The translations under genes and the position numbers were made by a program. Under the pieces are notes generated by a model. It was not told where the DNA came from and made no database searches. It saw only the letters and a program-made list of their open reading frames with translations. Shown in pieces: positions 6,251-12,073 of a stretch of DNA of 12,073 nucleotides. Where the stretch lies: contig JAAWEO010000041.1 in the NCBI GenBank assembly GCA_022794295.1, positions 1-12,073 of the forward strand. The letters are read 5' to 3'. The DNA is from Angelakisella sp. Its GTDB lineage: Bacteria > Bacillota > Clostridia > Oscillospirales > Ruminococcaceae. Every line of letters starts with the position of its first letter. Position 1 is the first letter of the stretch.

Positions 6251-7951
6251 ATGGAGATCATGAAGGAATACCGCCGGTGGATGGAGGAAAAGCTGGAGGA
6301 CGAGGCCCTGACCAGGGAGCTTCGGGAGATCGAAGGGCAGGAAAAGGAGATCAGCGACCGCTTTTACACCGACCTGGAGTTTGGCACCGCCGGGCTGCGG
6401 GGGGTGCTGGGAGCCGGCACCAACCGCATGAACATTTACACCGTCCGCCGGGCCACCCAGGCCTACGCCGATGTGCTGAAGGCCCGGTTTGAAGCCCCCA
6501 CCGCCGCCGTGGCCTACGACAGCCGTATCAACTCGGAGCTGTTTGCCCGGGAGACCGCCCGGGTCTTTGCCGCCAACGGCATCAAAACCTGGCTTTACGG
6601 CGAGCTGATGCCCACCCCCGCCCTTTCCTACGCGGTGCGGGAGCTGGGCTGCTCCGCCGGCATCAACATCACCGCCAGCCACAACCCCAGCAAATACAAC
6701 GGCTACAAGGCCTATGACGAAAACGGCTGCCAGATCACCGGGGAGACCGCAAGCGCCGTTATGACCAGAATCGGGGAGACCGACCTGTTCACCGGGGTGA
6801 AGCTGGCGGACTACGACGCCGCCATTGCCAGCGGCGCCATTGAGATCATTGGGGAGGACCTGATCCAGAGGTTCCTGAACCGGGTCCTGGAGGAGCAGGT
6901 GAACCCCGGCCTCTGCAAGGACGCCGGCCTCAAGCTGGTTTACACCCCCCTCAACGGGGCGGGCCGCCGCTCGGTCCTCACCGTGCTGGGGAAGATGGGC
7001 ATCACCGATATCACCGTTGTGCCGGAGCAGGAGCTCCCCGACGGGAACTTCCCCACCTGCCCCTACCCCAACCCGGAGATCCTGGAGGCCATGCAGAAGG
7101 GCCTGGACCTGGTGGAGCAGCTGGGGGCCGACCTTCTTCTGGCTACCGATCCCGACTGCGACCGGGTGGGCACCGCCGTTCTCCAGAACGGGTCCCCCCG
7201 CCTGATCACCGGCAACGAAATGGGCTGCCTGCTCATTGATTACATCGCCCGCTCCCGGCTGAAAAACGGCACCATGCCCAAGCGCCCGGTGGTGGTAAAG
7301 AGCATCGTCACCACCTCTATGGCCGACGCCATCTGCCAGGAGTACGGCATCGAGGTCCGGAACACCCTTACCGGCTTCAAATACATCGGGGAACAGATCG
7401 CCAAGCTGGAGGAGGCCGGGGAGGAGGACCGCTATCTCCTGGGCTTTGAGGAGAGCTATGGGTATCTTTCCGGGGGGTATGTCCGGGACAAGGACGCCGT
7501 GGACGGTTCCATGCTGATCTGCGAAATGGCCGCCTGGTACCGGGCCCAGGGGAAGAACCTGGGGGAGGCCCTGGACGAAATGTACCAGAAGTTCGGCCGC
7601 TACCTGAACCAGGTGGACAGCTACACCTTTGAAGGGGCGGACGGCATGGCTAAAATGGCCGGGATCATGGAGGGCCTGCGGAAGGAGCCCCTGGAGGCCG
7701 TTGCCGGAACGGCGGTCACCGGCTTTACCGACTACAAAACCGCCTGCCCCCAGGTGGGCGGCGTGAAGATGCCCCCTGCCAACGTCCTGGCCTACACCCT
7801 GGGGGAGGACAGCGTCATCGTCCGCCCCTCCGGCACCGAGCCCAAGCTGAAGGTCTACTACATGGTGAAGGCCGCTGATCTTCCCGCTGCCCAGGCCAAA
7901 AAGGCGGCCCTCCAGGCGGATATCGAGAAGATTCTGGGAATCGGAAAATAA
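6251..7951 (+). CDS. pgcA: Phospho-sugar mutase, phosphoglucomutase type (PgcA-like)
   Basis: Alpha-D-phosphohexomutase that most likely interconverts glucose 1-phosphate and glucose 6-phosphate in the cytoplasm, linking glycolysis to glycogen and cell-envelope sugar synthesis. The ATG at 6251 has AAAGGAG 8 nt upstream; longer in-frame starts precede this site. The 566 residues equal the usual length of the Firmicutes PgcA group. All four active-site loops are present: the catalytic phosphoserine loop TASHNP with Ser143, the metal loop DPDCDR (300-305), the sugar-binding loop GFEESYG (398-404) and the phosphate-binding loop RPSGTEPK (525-532). The N-terminal FGTAGLRG (44-51) is also characteristic. 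Phosphomannomutase or phosphopentomutase activity is possible within this superfamily, but GFEESYG and the length favour glucose phosphates. It stands alone between its own promoter and the rpmE promoter. Confidence 0.93.
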   Translation: MEIMKEYRRWMEEKLEDEALTRELREIEGQEKEISDRFYTDLEFGTAGLRGVLGAGTNRMNIYTVRRATQAYADVLKARFEAPTAAVAYDSRINSELFARETARVFAANGIKTWLYGELMPTPALSYAVRELGCSAGINITASHNPSKYNGYKAYDENGCQITGETASAVMTRIGETDLFTGVKLADYDAAIASGAIEIIGEDLIQRFLNRVLEEQVNPGLCKDAGLKLVYTPLNGAGRRSVLTVLGKMGITDITVVPEQELPDGNFPTCPYPNPEILEAMQKGLDLVEQLGADLLLATDPDCDRVGTAVLQNGSPRLITGNEMGCLLIDYIARSRLKNGTMPKRPVVVKSIVTTSMADAICQEYGIEVRNTLTGFKYIGEQIAKLEEAGEEDRYLLGFEESYGYLSGGYVRDKDAVDGSMLICEMAAWYRAQGKNLGEALDEMYQKFGRYLNQVDSYTFEGADGMAKMAGIMEGLRKEPLEAVAGTAVTGFTDYKTACPQVGGVKMPPANVLAYTLGEDSVIVRPSGTEPKLKVYYMVKAADLPAAQAKKAALQADIEKILGIGK

Positions 7952-7954
7952 GCC

Positions 7955-7983
7955 TTGCTTTTCCCGCCGGATTGTGATAAAAT
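7955..7983 (+). promoter_or_regulatory. Promoter of rpmE with extended -10 box
   Basis: TAAAAT (7978-7983), preceded by TG one base upstream, is an extended -10 box; TTGCTT (7955-7960) is a weak -35 at 17 bp. The promoter begins 3 bp after the phosphoglucomutase stop codon. The start would be near 7990. Confidence 0.6.
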
Positions 7984-8017
7984 ACCACTGTTGCATTGGT
8001 ATCCTTCCAGTGCCATA

Positions 8018-8041
8018 GGGGGATGTGCAGCATCATCCCCC
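8018..8041 (+). promoter_or_regulatory. Hairpin in the rpmE leader
   Basis: GGGGGATG (8018-8025) pairs with CATCCCCC (8034-8041) over 8 bp around an 8-nt loop, 11 nt before the GAGGTG ribosome binding site of rpmE. No U-tract follows, so it is not a terminator. Autogenous leader control of L31 genes is known in several bacterial groups, so this may be a binding site for L31 itself; I cannot match it to a known leader family. Confidence 0.4.
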
Positions 8042-8066
8042 GGTACATGAAAGAGGTGAAAAACAA

Positions 8067-8270
8067 ATGAAAGACGGGATCCATCCTAAGTACGGCCCTG
8101 CAGTGATCCGCTGCGCCTGCGGCAATGTCATCGAGACCCGGTCCACCAAGCCGGAGATCCGCGTGGAGATCTGCTCCAAGTGCCACCCCTTCTTTACCGG
8201 CAAGCAGAAGCTGGTAGACACCGGCGGCCGCGTCGACCGTTTCAACCGGCGGTTCAATCTTGGCAAGTAA
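8067..8270 (+). CDS. rpmE: 50S ribosomal protein L31, zinc-binding (C+) form
   Basis: Small protein of the large ribosomal subunit that forms part of the bridge between the subunits near the 5S RNA. The 67 residues are normal length. The start MKDGIHPKYG and the core TRSTKPEIRVEICSKCHPFF are diagnostic. Cys16, Cys18, Cys36 and Cys39 (CxC...CxxC) give the zinc-binding C+ version; such genes are often paired elsewhere in a genome with a zinc-free paralogue under zinc control, but none is visible here. The ATG at 8067 has GAGGTG 8 nt upstream. It has its own promoter and is followed by a terminator. Confidence 0.97.
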   Translation: MKDGIHPKYGPAVIRCACGNVIETRSTKPEIRVEICSKCHPFFTGKQKLVDTGGRVDRFNRRFNLGK

Positions 8271-8283
8271 ATTCGCAGATGAA

Positions 8284-8315
8284 GCGGTTCAAGGTGACCA
8301 CCTTGGACCGCTTTT
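8284..8315 (+). terminator. Rho-independent terminator after rpmE
   Basis: GCGGTTCAAGGT (8284-8295) pairs with ACCTTGGACCGC (8300-8311) over 12 bp with one G-T wobble, a 4-nt loop and TTTT (8312-8315). It ends only about 10 nt before the ribosome binding site of the next gene, so leakage through it could feed the downstream operon. Confidence 0.85.
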
Positions 8316-8337
8316 CTGTACAAAGGGAGGTGTTCCC

Positions 8338-8967
8338 ATGGCAGAGGGCTACCGCACCGTGGAGGCCCCGGCCCAGGACGAGTTTGTGGAAAAAAAGTCC
8401 CGGTTCATCGGCCATATTGCCCCGGTGCGCACCGAGGAGGAGGCTGTGGCCTTTCTTAACAGCGTCCGGGAACGCCACCGGGAGGCCACCCACAACGTCT
8501 ACGCCTATATTCTGCGGGACAACCAGCTGATGCGCTTTTCCGACGACGGGGAGCCCCAGGGCACCGCCGGCAAGCCGGTGCTGGAGGTGGTGCTCCGGGA
8601 GGGTTTGGTGGATGTGGCGGTGGTGGTGACCCGGTACTTTGGCGGGGTCCTTCTGGGGGCCGGGGGGCTGGTCCGGGCCTACGCCCAGGGGGCCAAAACC
8701 GCCGTGGACGCCGCCCGGGTGCTGAACATGCAGCCCGCCGCCGTTCTGGAGCTGGACATGGGGTACGATTTTTACGGCAAGGCCACCTACATCCTGCCGG
8801 GGCACGAGATCCAGGTACTGGACAGCGTCTTTGCCGAGGGGGTGCGCCTCCGGCTCCTTTGCAAGGCCGCCCGCCTGCCGGCCTTTACCCGGGAGCTTAC
8901 CGAGCTTTCCTCCGGGACGGTGGCCCCCCTGGTCCTGGAAGAAAAATTCGCCCACTTTCCACAATAG
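8338..8967 (+). CDS. yigZ: YigZ/IMPACT family protein
   Basis: Cytoplasmic protein of the UPF0029/IMPACT family, whose eukaryotic relatives act on Gcn2 signalling; the bacterial role is not established, though RNA binding or translation-linked functions have been proposed from the structure. The 209 residues are normal length. The N-terminal IMPACT domain (about 1-125) carries EKKSRFIGHIAPV, HNVYAY, the signature DDGEPQGTAGKP (69-80) and VVVTRYFGGVLLGAGGLVRAY (95-115). The C-terminal DUF1949-like domain is about residues 139-196. The ATG at 8338 has GGAGGTG 5 nt upstream. It is first in a three-gene operon (gaps of 20 and 19 nt), just after the rpmE terminator. No separate promoter is obvious. 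Confidence 0.95.
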   Translation: MAEGYRTVEAPAQDEFVEKKSRFIGHIAPVRTEEEAVAFLNSVRERHREATHNVYAYILRDNQLMRFSDDGEPQGTAGKPVLEVVLREGLVDVAVVVTRYFGGVLLGAGGLVRAYAQGAKTAVDAARVLNMQPAAVLELDMGYDFYGKATYILPGHEIQVLDSVFAEGVRLRLLCKAARLPAFTRELTELSSGTVAPLVLEEKFAHFPQ

Positions 8968-8987
8968 CCCCGAAAGGAGAAACCACT

Positions 8988-9359
8988 GTGAAGATCGAGA
9001 AGCTGCAAACAGAAAGCGGTCCTGTGATCGCCCTGGTCACCGGGGAGGAGAAGGTGATCGTGGACACCGGCTCCGCCCTGGACCTTGCCATGACCGTGAA
9101 ATATGAGACTGGCGCGGAGCGGATCGCCATTGCCAAGAGGCTGATCTGGGAGGACTTTTTTATCCTCAGCACCGGGGCGGCAGGGGAGATCCTCCAGAAG
9201 TTCATCAACTACCATGTGAAGATGGCCATCTACGGGGATTATTCCCGGTACACCAGCAAGCCCCTTCACGACTTCCTCTACGAATCCAACCAGGGAAAGG
9301 ACTTCTTCTTTGTGGACACCCAGGAGGAGGCCATCCGGAGGTTGACAGAAGCAGAATAG
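8988..9359 (+). CDS. DUF4180 domain protein
   Basis: Conserved protein of unknown function. The GTG at 8988 is chosen because AAAGGAG lies 8 nt upstream; the frame is open further upstream only by overlapping yigZ. The 123 residues are the usual length of DUF4180 proteins, and the whole sequence fits the family. Visible are GPVIALVTGEEKVIVDTGSALDL in the N-terminal half, a WEDFFILSTGAAGEILQKF segment (54-72), then NYHVKMAIYGDYS and KPLHDFLYESNQGKDFFFV. There is no signal peptide or membrane segment, so it should be cytoplasmic. It sits between yigZ and an aldo/keto reductase with tight spacing, so the three are probably co-transcribed. Some DUF4180 genes elsewhere lie near transcriptional regulators; none is seen here. 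No function is claimed. Confidence 0.9.
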   Translation: MKIEKLQTESGPVIALVTGEEKVIVDTGSALDLAMTVKYETGAERIAIAKRLIWEDFFILSTGAAGEILQKFINYHVKMAIYGDYSRYTSKPLHDFLYESNQGKDFFFVDTQEEAIRRLTEAE

Positions 9360-9378
9360 AAAGGGAGAGAAAAACAGC

Positions 9379-10416
9379 ATGAGTGAACGTAAAAAGGTAC
9401 GTCTGGGACGCACAGAGCTCTTGGTGACCAAGACCTCCTTCGGGGCCCTGCCCATCCAAAGGATCTCCTTCGAGGCGGCGGGAGAGCTGCTGCGCACAGC
9501 CTACGAGGCGGGGATCAACTTCTTTGACACCGCCAACATGTACACCGACAGCGAGGAAAAGATCGGCGCCGCCCTTTCCGATGTGCGCAAGAACATCATC
9601 ATTGCCACCAAGAGCGTTTACCAGAAGGGTGACCCGGACCTGGTAAAGCGGAACATCGAGCTGAGCCTGAAGCGGATGAAAACCGATTACCTTGACATTT
9701 TCCAGTTCCACAACCCGGACTTCTGCCCCATGGAGGATGACCCCGCCTACCAGTACCTGGTGGAGCTGAAGAAGCAGGGGGTGGTGCGGCATATCGGCAT
9801 TACCAACCACCGGCTCTTTGTGGCCCACGAGGCCATTGACAGCGGCCTGTACGAGACCCTGCAATTCCCCTTTTCGGTGCTGGCTACCGAAAAGGACACC
9901 GAGGTGGTGGAAAAGTGCGCCAAAGCCGATGTGGGCTTCATCTGCATGAAGGCCATGTCCGGCGGCCTGATCCGGGAGCCCCGGGCCACCTTCGCCTTCC
10001 TCCAGCGGTATCCCCACGTGGTGCCCATCTACGGGGTCCAGCGGATGGAGGAGCTTCAGGAGTGGCTGGCCCTGGACGAGAACCCGCCGGTTTGGGACGG
10101 GGAGCTGGAGGCCCTGGTGGAAAAGGAGCGCAGGGAGCTTTCCGGGGACTTCTGCCGGTCCTGCGGCTACTGCCTGCCCTGCCCCAAGAACATCCCCATC
10201 CCCAATGCGGCCCGGATCCAGTTCTTGATGACCCGCTCCCCCTACAAGCCCTACCTGACCCCGGAATGGCGGGAGGGGATGGACCGCATTGAGGACTGCA
10301 TCCACTGTGACCACTGCAAAAACCACTGCCCCTTTGGGTTGGACACCCCCAGCCTGCTGGTAAGCCAGAAGGCCTGGTACGACAGGTTCTACGAAGAACA
10401 CAAGGACGAGGTGTAA
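9379..10416 (+). CDS. Aldo/keto reductase with C-terminal ferredoxin-type iron-sulfur domain
   Basis: Oxidoreductase of the aldo/keto reductase superfamily fused to a bacterial ferredoxin-like tail, a form common in strict anaerobes. The ATG at 9379 follows AAGGGAGAG. The product has 345 residues. Residues 5-235 form the TIM barrel with the complete catalytic tetrad Asp50, Tyr55, Lys78 and His111 (FFDTANMY, ATKS, FQFHNPD). The tail has two cysteine sets: C259-x2-C262-x2-C265-x2-C268-P and C307-x2-C310-x2-C313-x3-C317-P, suited to two [4Fe-4S] clusters. This suggests electron exchange with ferredoxin or a flavoprotein besides or instead of NAD(P)H; the substrate is unknown. It is last in the yigZ operon, 19 nt after the DUF4180 gene and before a strong terminator. 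Confidence 0.93.
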   Translation: MSERKKVRLGRTELLVTKTSFGALPIQRISFEAAGELLRTAYEAGINFFDTANMYTDSEEKIGAALSDVRKNIIIATKSVYQKGDPDLVKRNIELSLKRMKTDYLDIFQFHNPDFCPMEDDPAYQYLVELKKQGVVRHIGITNHRLFVAHEAIDSGLYETLQFPFSVLATEKDTEVVEKCAKADVGFICMKAMSGGLIREPRATFAFLQRYPHVVPIYGVQRMEELQEWLALDENPPVWDGELEALVEKERRELSGDFCRSCGYCLPCPKNIPIPNAARIQFLMTRSPYKPYLTPEWREGMDRIEDCIHCDHCKNHCPFGLDTPSLLVSQKAWYDRFYEEHKDEV

Positions 10417-10439
10417 GCGTCTGCTTTCCCTTTCTCTCC

Positions 10440-10486
10440 GGAAGGACCGGGGCCGCCTAAAAAGGGCGGTCCGGTCCTTCCTTTTT
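10440..10486 (+). terminator. Rho-independent terminator of the yigZ-DUF4180-reductase operon
   Basis: GGAAGGACCGG (10440-10450) pairs with CCGGTCCTTCC (10471-10481), with a further inner CCGCC/GGCGG stem and a TTTTT tail (10482-10486). It starts 23 nt after the reductase stop codon. Confidence 0.92.
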
Positions 10487-10552
10487 CCCAGGTCAGAAGG
10501 CCCGTGCCGAATACCCCACCCCCTTTTCACATATACATGAACCATCCCGGCG

Positions 10553-10568
10553 GTTCCCGCCCGGGAAC
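10553..10568 (+). promoter_or_regulatory. Short hairpin upstream of the S1-protein ribosome binding site
   Basis: GTTCCC (10553-10558) pairs with GGGAAC (10563-10568) around a GCCC loop, ending 11 nt before GGGAGG. It could modulate translation of the S1-domain gene. A possible -10 (TATACA, 10532-10537) lies upstream, but no convincing -35 box is visible. Confidence 0.3.
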
Positions 10569-10595
10569 GTCGTGGAAAAGGGAGGCCATACCATC

Positions 10596-11552
10596 ATGTC
10601 CGTTTATCTGCCAGAGGGGCGCCTATTGGATACCCCCGAAAATCTCCGTCTCACCGGGAGCCCCGCCGGGCTCCGGCAGGCCATGGCCCAGGGCACGGTG
10701 CTGGAGGGCCGGGCGGTCCTCTGTGACTACGAGCACAACCTGGTGGTAGACCTGGGGTGGTGCCGAGGGCTCATTCCCCGCCTGGAGGGCGCCATTGGCA
10801 TTGGGGATGGCTCTACCCGGGACATTGCCATTATCTCCCGGGTGAACAAGCCCGTTTCCTTCCTGGTCCAGGAGGTGCGGGAGCTTCCCCAGGGGGGCGT
10901 GCTGCCTGTTCTCAGCCGCAGGCTGGCCCAGGAACGGTGCCGGGAGGAATATCTTTCGGGGCTGATCCCGGGGGATGTGATTGACGGGCGGGTCACCCAC
11001 CTGGAGCCCTTCGGGTGTTTTGTAGACATTGGCTGCGGCCTTCCCTCTCTGATCCCCATTGACCAGATCTCCGTCTCCCGGATCTCTCACCCCCGGGACC
11101 GGTTCCGGACGGGGGAGGACATACGGGCGGTGGTACGGTCACTGGAGCCCGGGGGGCGGATCTGTCTGACCCACAAGGAGCTTTTGGGCAGCTGGGAGGA
11201 GAACGCAGCCCGGTTCCGGGCGGGGGAGACGGTGGCAGGGATCGTTCGCTCGGTAGAGGAATACGGTGTATTTGTAGAGCTGGCGCCCAACCTGGCGGGG
11301 CTGGCGGAGCCTTGTCCCGGGGTAGTGCCTGGGCAGCAGGCCAGTGTTTATGTAAAGAGCATTCTTCCGGGGAAGATGAAGGTAAAGCTGATCATTGTTG
11401 ACGCATTTGATGCGCCATGGACGCCATCGGCGCCGGAATATTTTTTCCAGGGGGGGCATATAGACTGTTGGCGGTACAGCACACCGGAGGCGAAGAAGGT
11501 TGTAGAGACAGTCTTTACAGCGCAGACCCTACCCGGCGCTTGCGCGCCTTGA
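10596..11552 (+). CDS. S1-type RNA-binding domain protein (ribosomal protein S1-like)
   Basis: RNA-binding cytoplasmic protein with about three OB-fold S1 domains, shorter than canonical S1 and probably a clostridial S1-like protein. The ATG at 10596 is preceded by GGGAGG about 11 nt upstream; an in-frame GTG at 10572 lies before that site. The product has 318 residues. Domain 1 (about 33-95) is divergent. Domain 2 (about 124-194) is the clearest: GDVIDGRVTHLEPFGCFVDIG, then SLIPIDQIS. Domain 3 (about 207-270) reads GETVAGIVRSVEEYGVFVELAPNLAGLAEP and ends in MKVKLIIVDAF. A conserved-looking tail (YFFQGGHIDCWRYSTPEAKKVVETVF, quoted in part) is followed by a short extension TAQTLPGACAP whose codons overlap the first arms of the self-complementary region, so the natural end may have been altered. 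It is not in an operon with its upstream neighbours, which end in a terminator. The exact role (translation initiation, RNA stability) is unknown. Confidence 0.85.
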   Translation: MSVYLPEGRLLDTPENLRLTGSPAGLRQAMAQGTVLEGRAVLCDYEHNLVVDLGWCRGLIPRLEGAIGIGDGSTRDIAIISRVNKPVSFLVQEVRELPQGGVLPVLSRRLAQERCREEYLSGLIPGDVIDGRVTHLEPFGCFVDIGCGLPSLIPIDQISVSRISHPRDRFRTGEDIRAVVRSLEPGGRICLTHKELLGSWEENAARFRAGETVAGIVRSVEEYGVFVELAPNLAGLAEPCPGVVPGQQASVYVKSILPGKMKVKLIIVDAFDAPWTPSAPEYFFQGGHIDCWRYSTPEAKKVVETVFTAQTLPGACAP

Positions 11553-11829
11553 GGATGTGCGAAGGGGCTTAGTGGGTGCCTGGAGTCCCAACGGGTGCAG
11601 GGCGAAGCGATTCCCCGGCCATTGATGGACAGGAGAAGCCAATGCACCTGTCGGCGCAGCACCATGCCCGAAGCCCAACGTCCAGTACCGGGTAGCCTTT
11701 CTGTCTCCGGACATCAGTCCGGTCCGGGTCCAGGGCGGACAGCGCCTGGTCGCCCGCCGCAGCGGGCGAAACTCCCCGGAATGAGGCAGCATCCATCGAT
11801 AAAGGCCGCGGCCAAAAACCTGGCGCTAT
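11529..11829 (+). ncRNA. Candidate structured RNA element or dispersed repeat after the S1-protein gene
   Basis: No convincing gene. The sequence is rich in nested complementary segments. Left domain: CTACCCGG/CCGGGTAG (11529-11536/11688-11695), inside it GGGCTT/AAGCCC (11565-11570/11671-11676), then GGTGC/GCACC (11575-11579/11659-11663), then GGTGCA/TGCACC (11594-11599/11643-11648). Right domain: closing helix GCCTTT/AAAGGC (11695-11700/11801-11806) around hairpins CCGGAC/GTCCGG (11707-11722), CCAGG/CCTGG (11730-11749) and TCGCCCGC/GCGGGCGA (11750-11769). It ends just before a terminator on the + strand, which favours that strand. It does not match the RNase P, tmRNA, SRP or 6S RNA signatures I know. 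It could be the 3' untranslated region of the S1 gene, a separate small RNA, or an intergenic repeat. Confidence 0.35.
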
Positions 11830-11861
11830 AGAAAGGATGGCAGAGCTGTCCTTTCTTTTTT
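11830..11861 (+). terminator. Rho-independent terminator closing the S1-gene 3' region
   Basis: AGAAAGGAT (11830-11838) pairs with GTCCTTTCT (11848-11856), including one wobble, followed by TTTTT (11857-11861). It lies about 280 nt after the S1-protein stop codon, so the transcript ending here has either a very long 3' untranslated region or a separate RNA gene. GCCGCGGCC occurs on both sides (11805-11813 and 11882-11890). Confidence 0.82.
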
Positions 11862-11936
11862 GCGTAAAATCGAAGTGACAAGCCGCGGCCGGTAACGAGA
11901 CTGGCCCACACCCAGCCGCGGGGAGCGTTTTCTTGC

Positions 11937-12073
11937 TTACGGTTTTGTTTGTCTCTCCTTCAAGACAGGCCCGCAGGGCCGCTTCTTGAACGGGCTGCCT
12001 GGGGAAACTGGTTTCTCTGGGGGCTTGGACCTCTTTCTGGGTTTTGTCGGTTTGGCCTTGCAGCCTCGTTTTC
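11937..12073 (-). CDS. Possible C-terminal end of a minus-strand gene, Lys/Pro-rich tail (partial)
   Basis: One minus-strand frame is open from the right edge to a TAA at 11937-11939, giving 44 residues of strongly basic, low-complexity sequence with repeated KP and KR steps (for example KPTKPRKRSKPPEKP). Such tails occur at the ends of RNA helicases, exoribonucleases and other nucleic-acid-binding proteins, but the body of the protein is outside the window and no family can be named. A strong hairpin lies inside it: TTCAAGA/TCTTGAA (11959-11965/11984-11990) around GGCCC/GGGCC. Another minus-strand frame is open across the same region, so the assignment is tentative. Confidence 0.35.
   Translation of the reverse strand, partial: KRGCKAKPTKPRKRSKPPEKPVSPGSPFKKRPCGPVLKERQTKP

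Noticed and set aside
6134..7996. 620-codon open frame on the - strand
   Set aside because: It is antisense to the phosphoglucomutase gene, which has all four catalytic loops; no domain is seen in the antisense translation.
9205..10545. 446-codon open frame on the - strand
   Set aside because: It is antisense to the aldo/keto reductase and DUF4180 genes and passes through a strong terminator.
11529..11861. RNase P RNA, tmRNA, SRP RNA or 6S RNA
   Set aside because: None of the conserved core segments known for these RNAs could be found on either strand, so only a generic structured-element call is made.
11569..12073. Minus-strand reading frame open from the right edge to 11569 (about 168 codons)
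   Set aside because: It crosses the terminator, the palindromic hairpins and the structured region. Its translation is rich in Ala/Pro/Cys/Arg with no recognisable domain. Openness of this kind is common in GC-rich sequence, and no ribosome binding site supports its internal ATGs.

Overview
The window looks like a chromosomal segment of a G+C-rich anaerobic Bacillota (Firmicutes), most likely an Oscillospiraceae-type gut Clostridium (Oscillibacter/Flavonifractor/Intestinimonas-like). This is inferred from high third-position GC, AGGAGG-type ribosome binding sites, consensus SigA promoters in AT-rich gaps, a lipoprotein carrying the CxxC repeat common in clostridial surface proteins, a DUF4180 protein and a ferredoxin-tailed aldo/keto reductase. 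No ribosomal RNA or other marker fixes the species.

Layout, left to right. (1) The 3' part of gltX (glutamyl-tRNA synthetase, + strand) converges on a methyl-accepting chemotaxis protein gene (- strand); they share one bidirectional terminator at 756-792. (2) A 487-bp gap (2792-3278) holds the chemoreceptor's consensus promoter and long leader, a GC-rich palindromic block, three spaced A-tracts and the promoter of the next gene. (3) A lipoprotein gene (+) with two CxxC repeats and a duplicated C-terminal domain ends in a strong terminator. (4) A 161-bp palindromic, MITE-like element sits between that terminator and the stop codon of a convergent comM/yifB gene (- strand). (5) comM and a phosphoglucomutase gene (+) diverge from a 169-bp gap with back-to-back promoters. 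(6) rpmE (ribosomal protein L31, zinc form) has its own promoter, leader hairpin and terminator. (7) A tight yigZ - DUF4180 - aldo/keto reductase operon follows and ends in a strong terminator. (8) A gene for a protein with S1-type RNA-binding domains follows. Its 3' end runs into a heavily self-complementary region of about 330 nt that ends in a terminator. (9) A possible lysine/proline-rich C-terminus of a minus-strand gene enters from the right edge.

Most genes are core functions (translation, carbohydrate phosphate metabolism, chemotaxis, DNA uptake/recombination). I see no phage, CRISPR, transposase or defence module. The parts that stand out are non-coding: the palindromic element whose target duplication doubles as the comM stop codon, and the structured region after the S1 gene. 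Neither could be compared with a database here.
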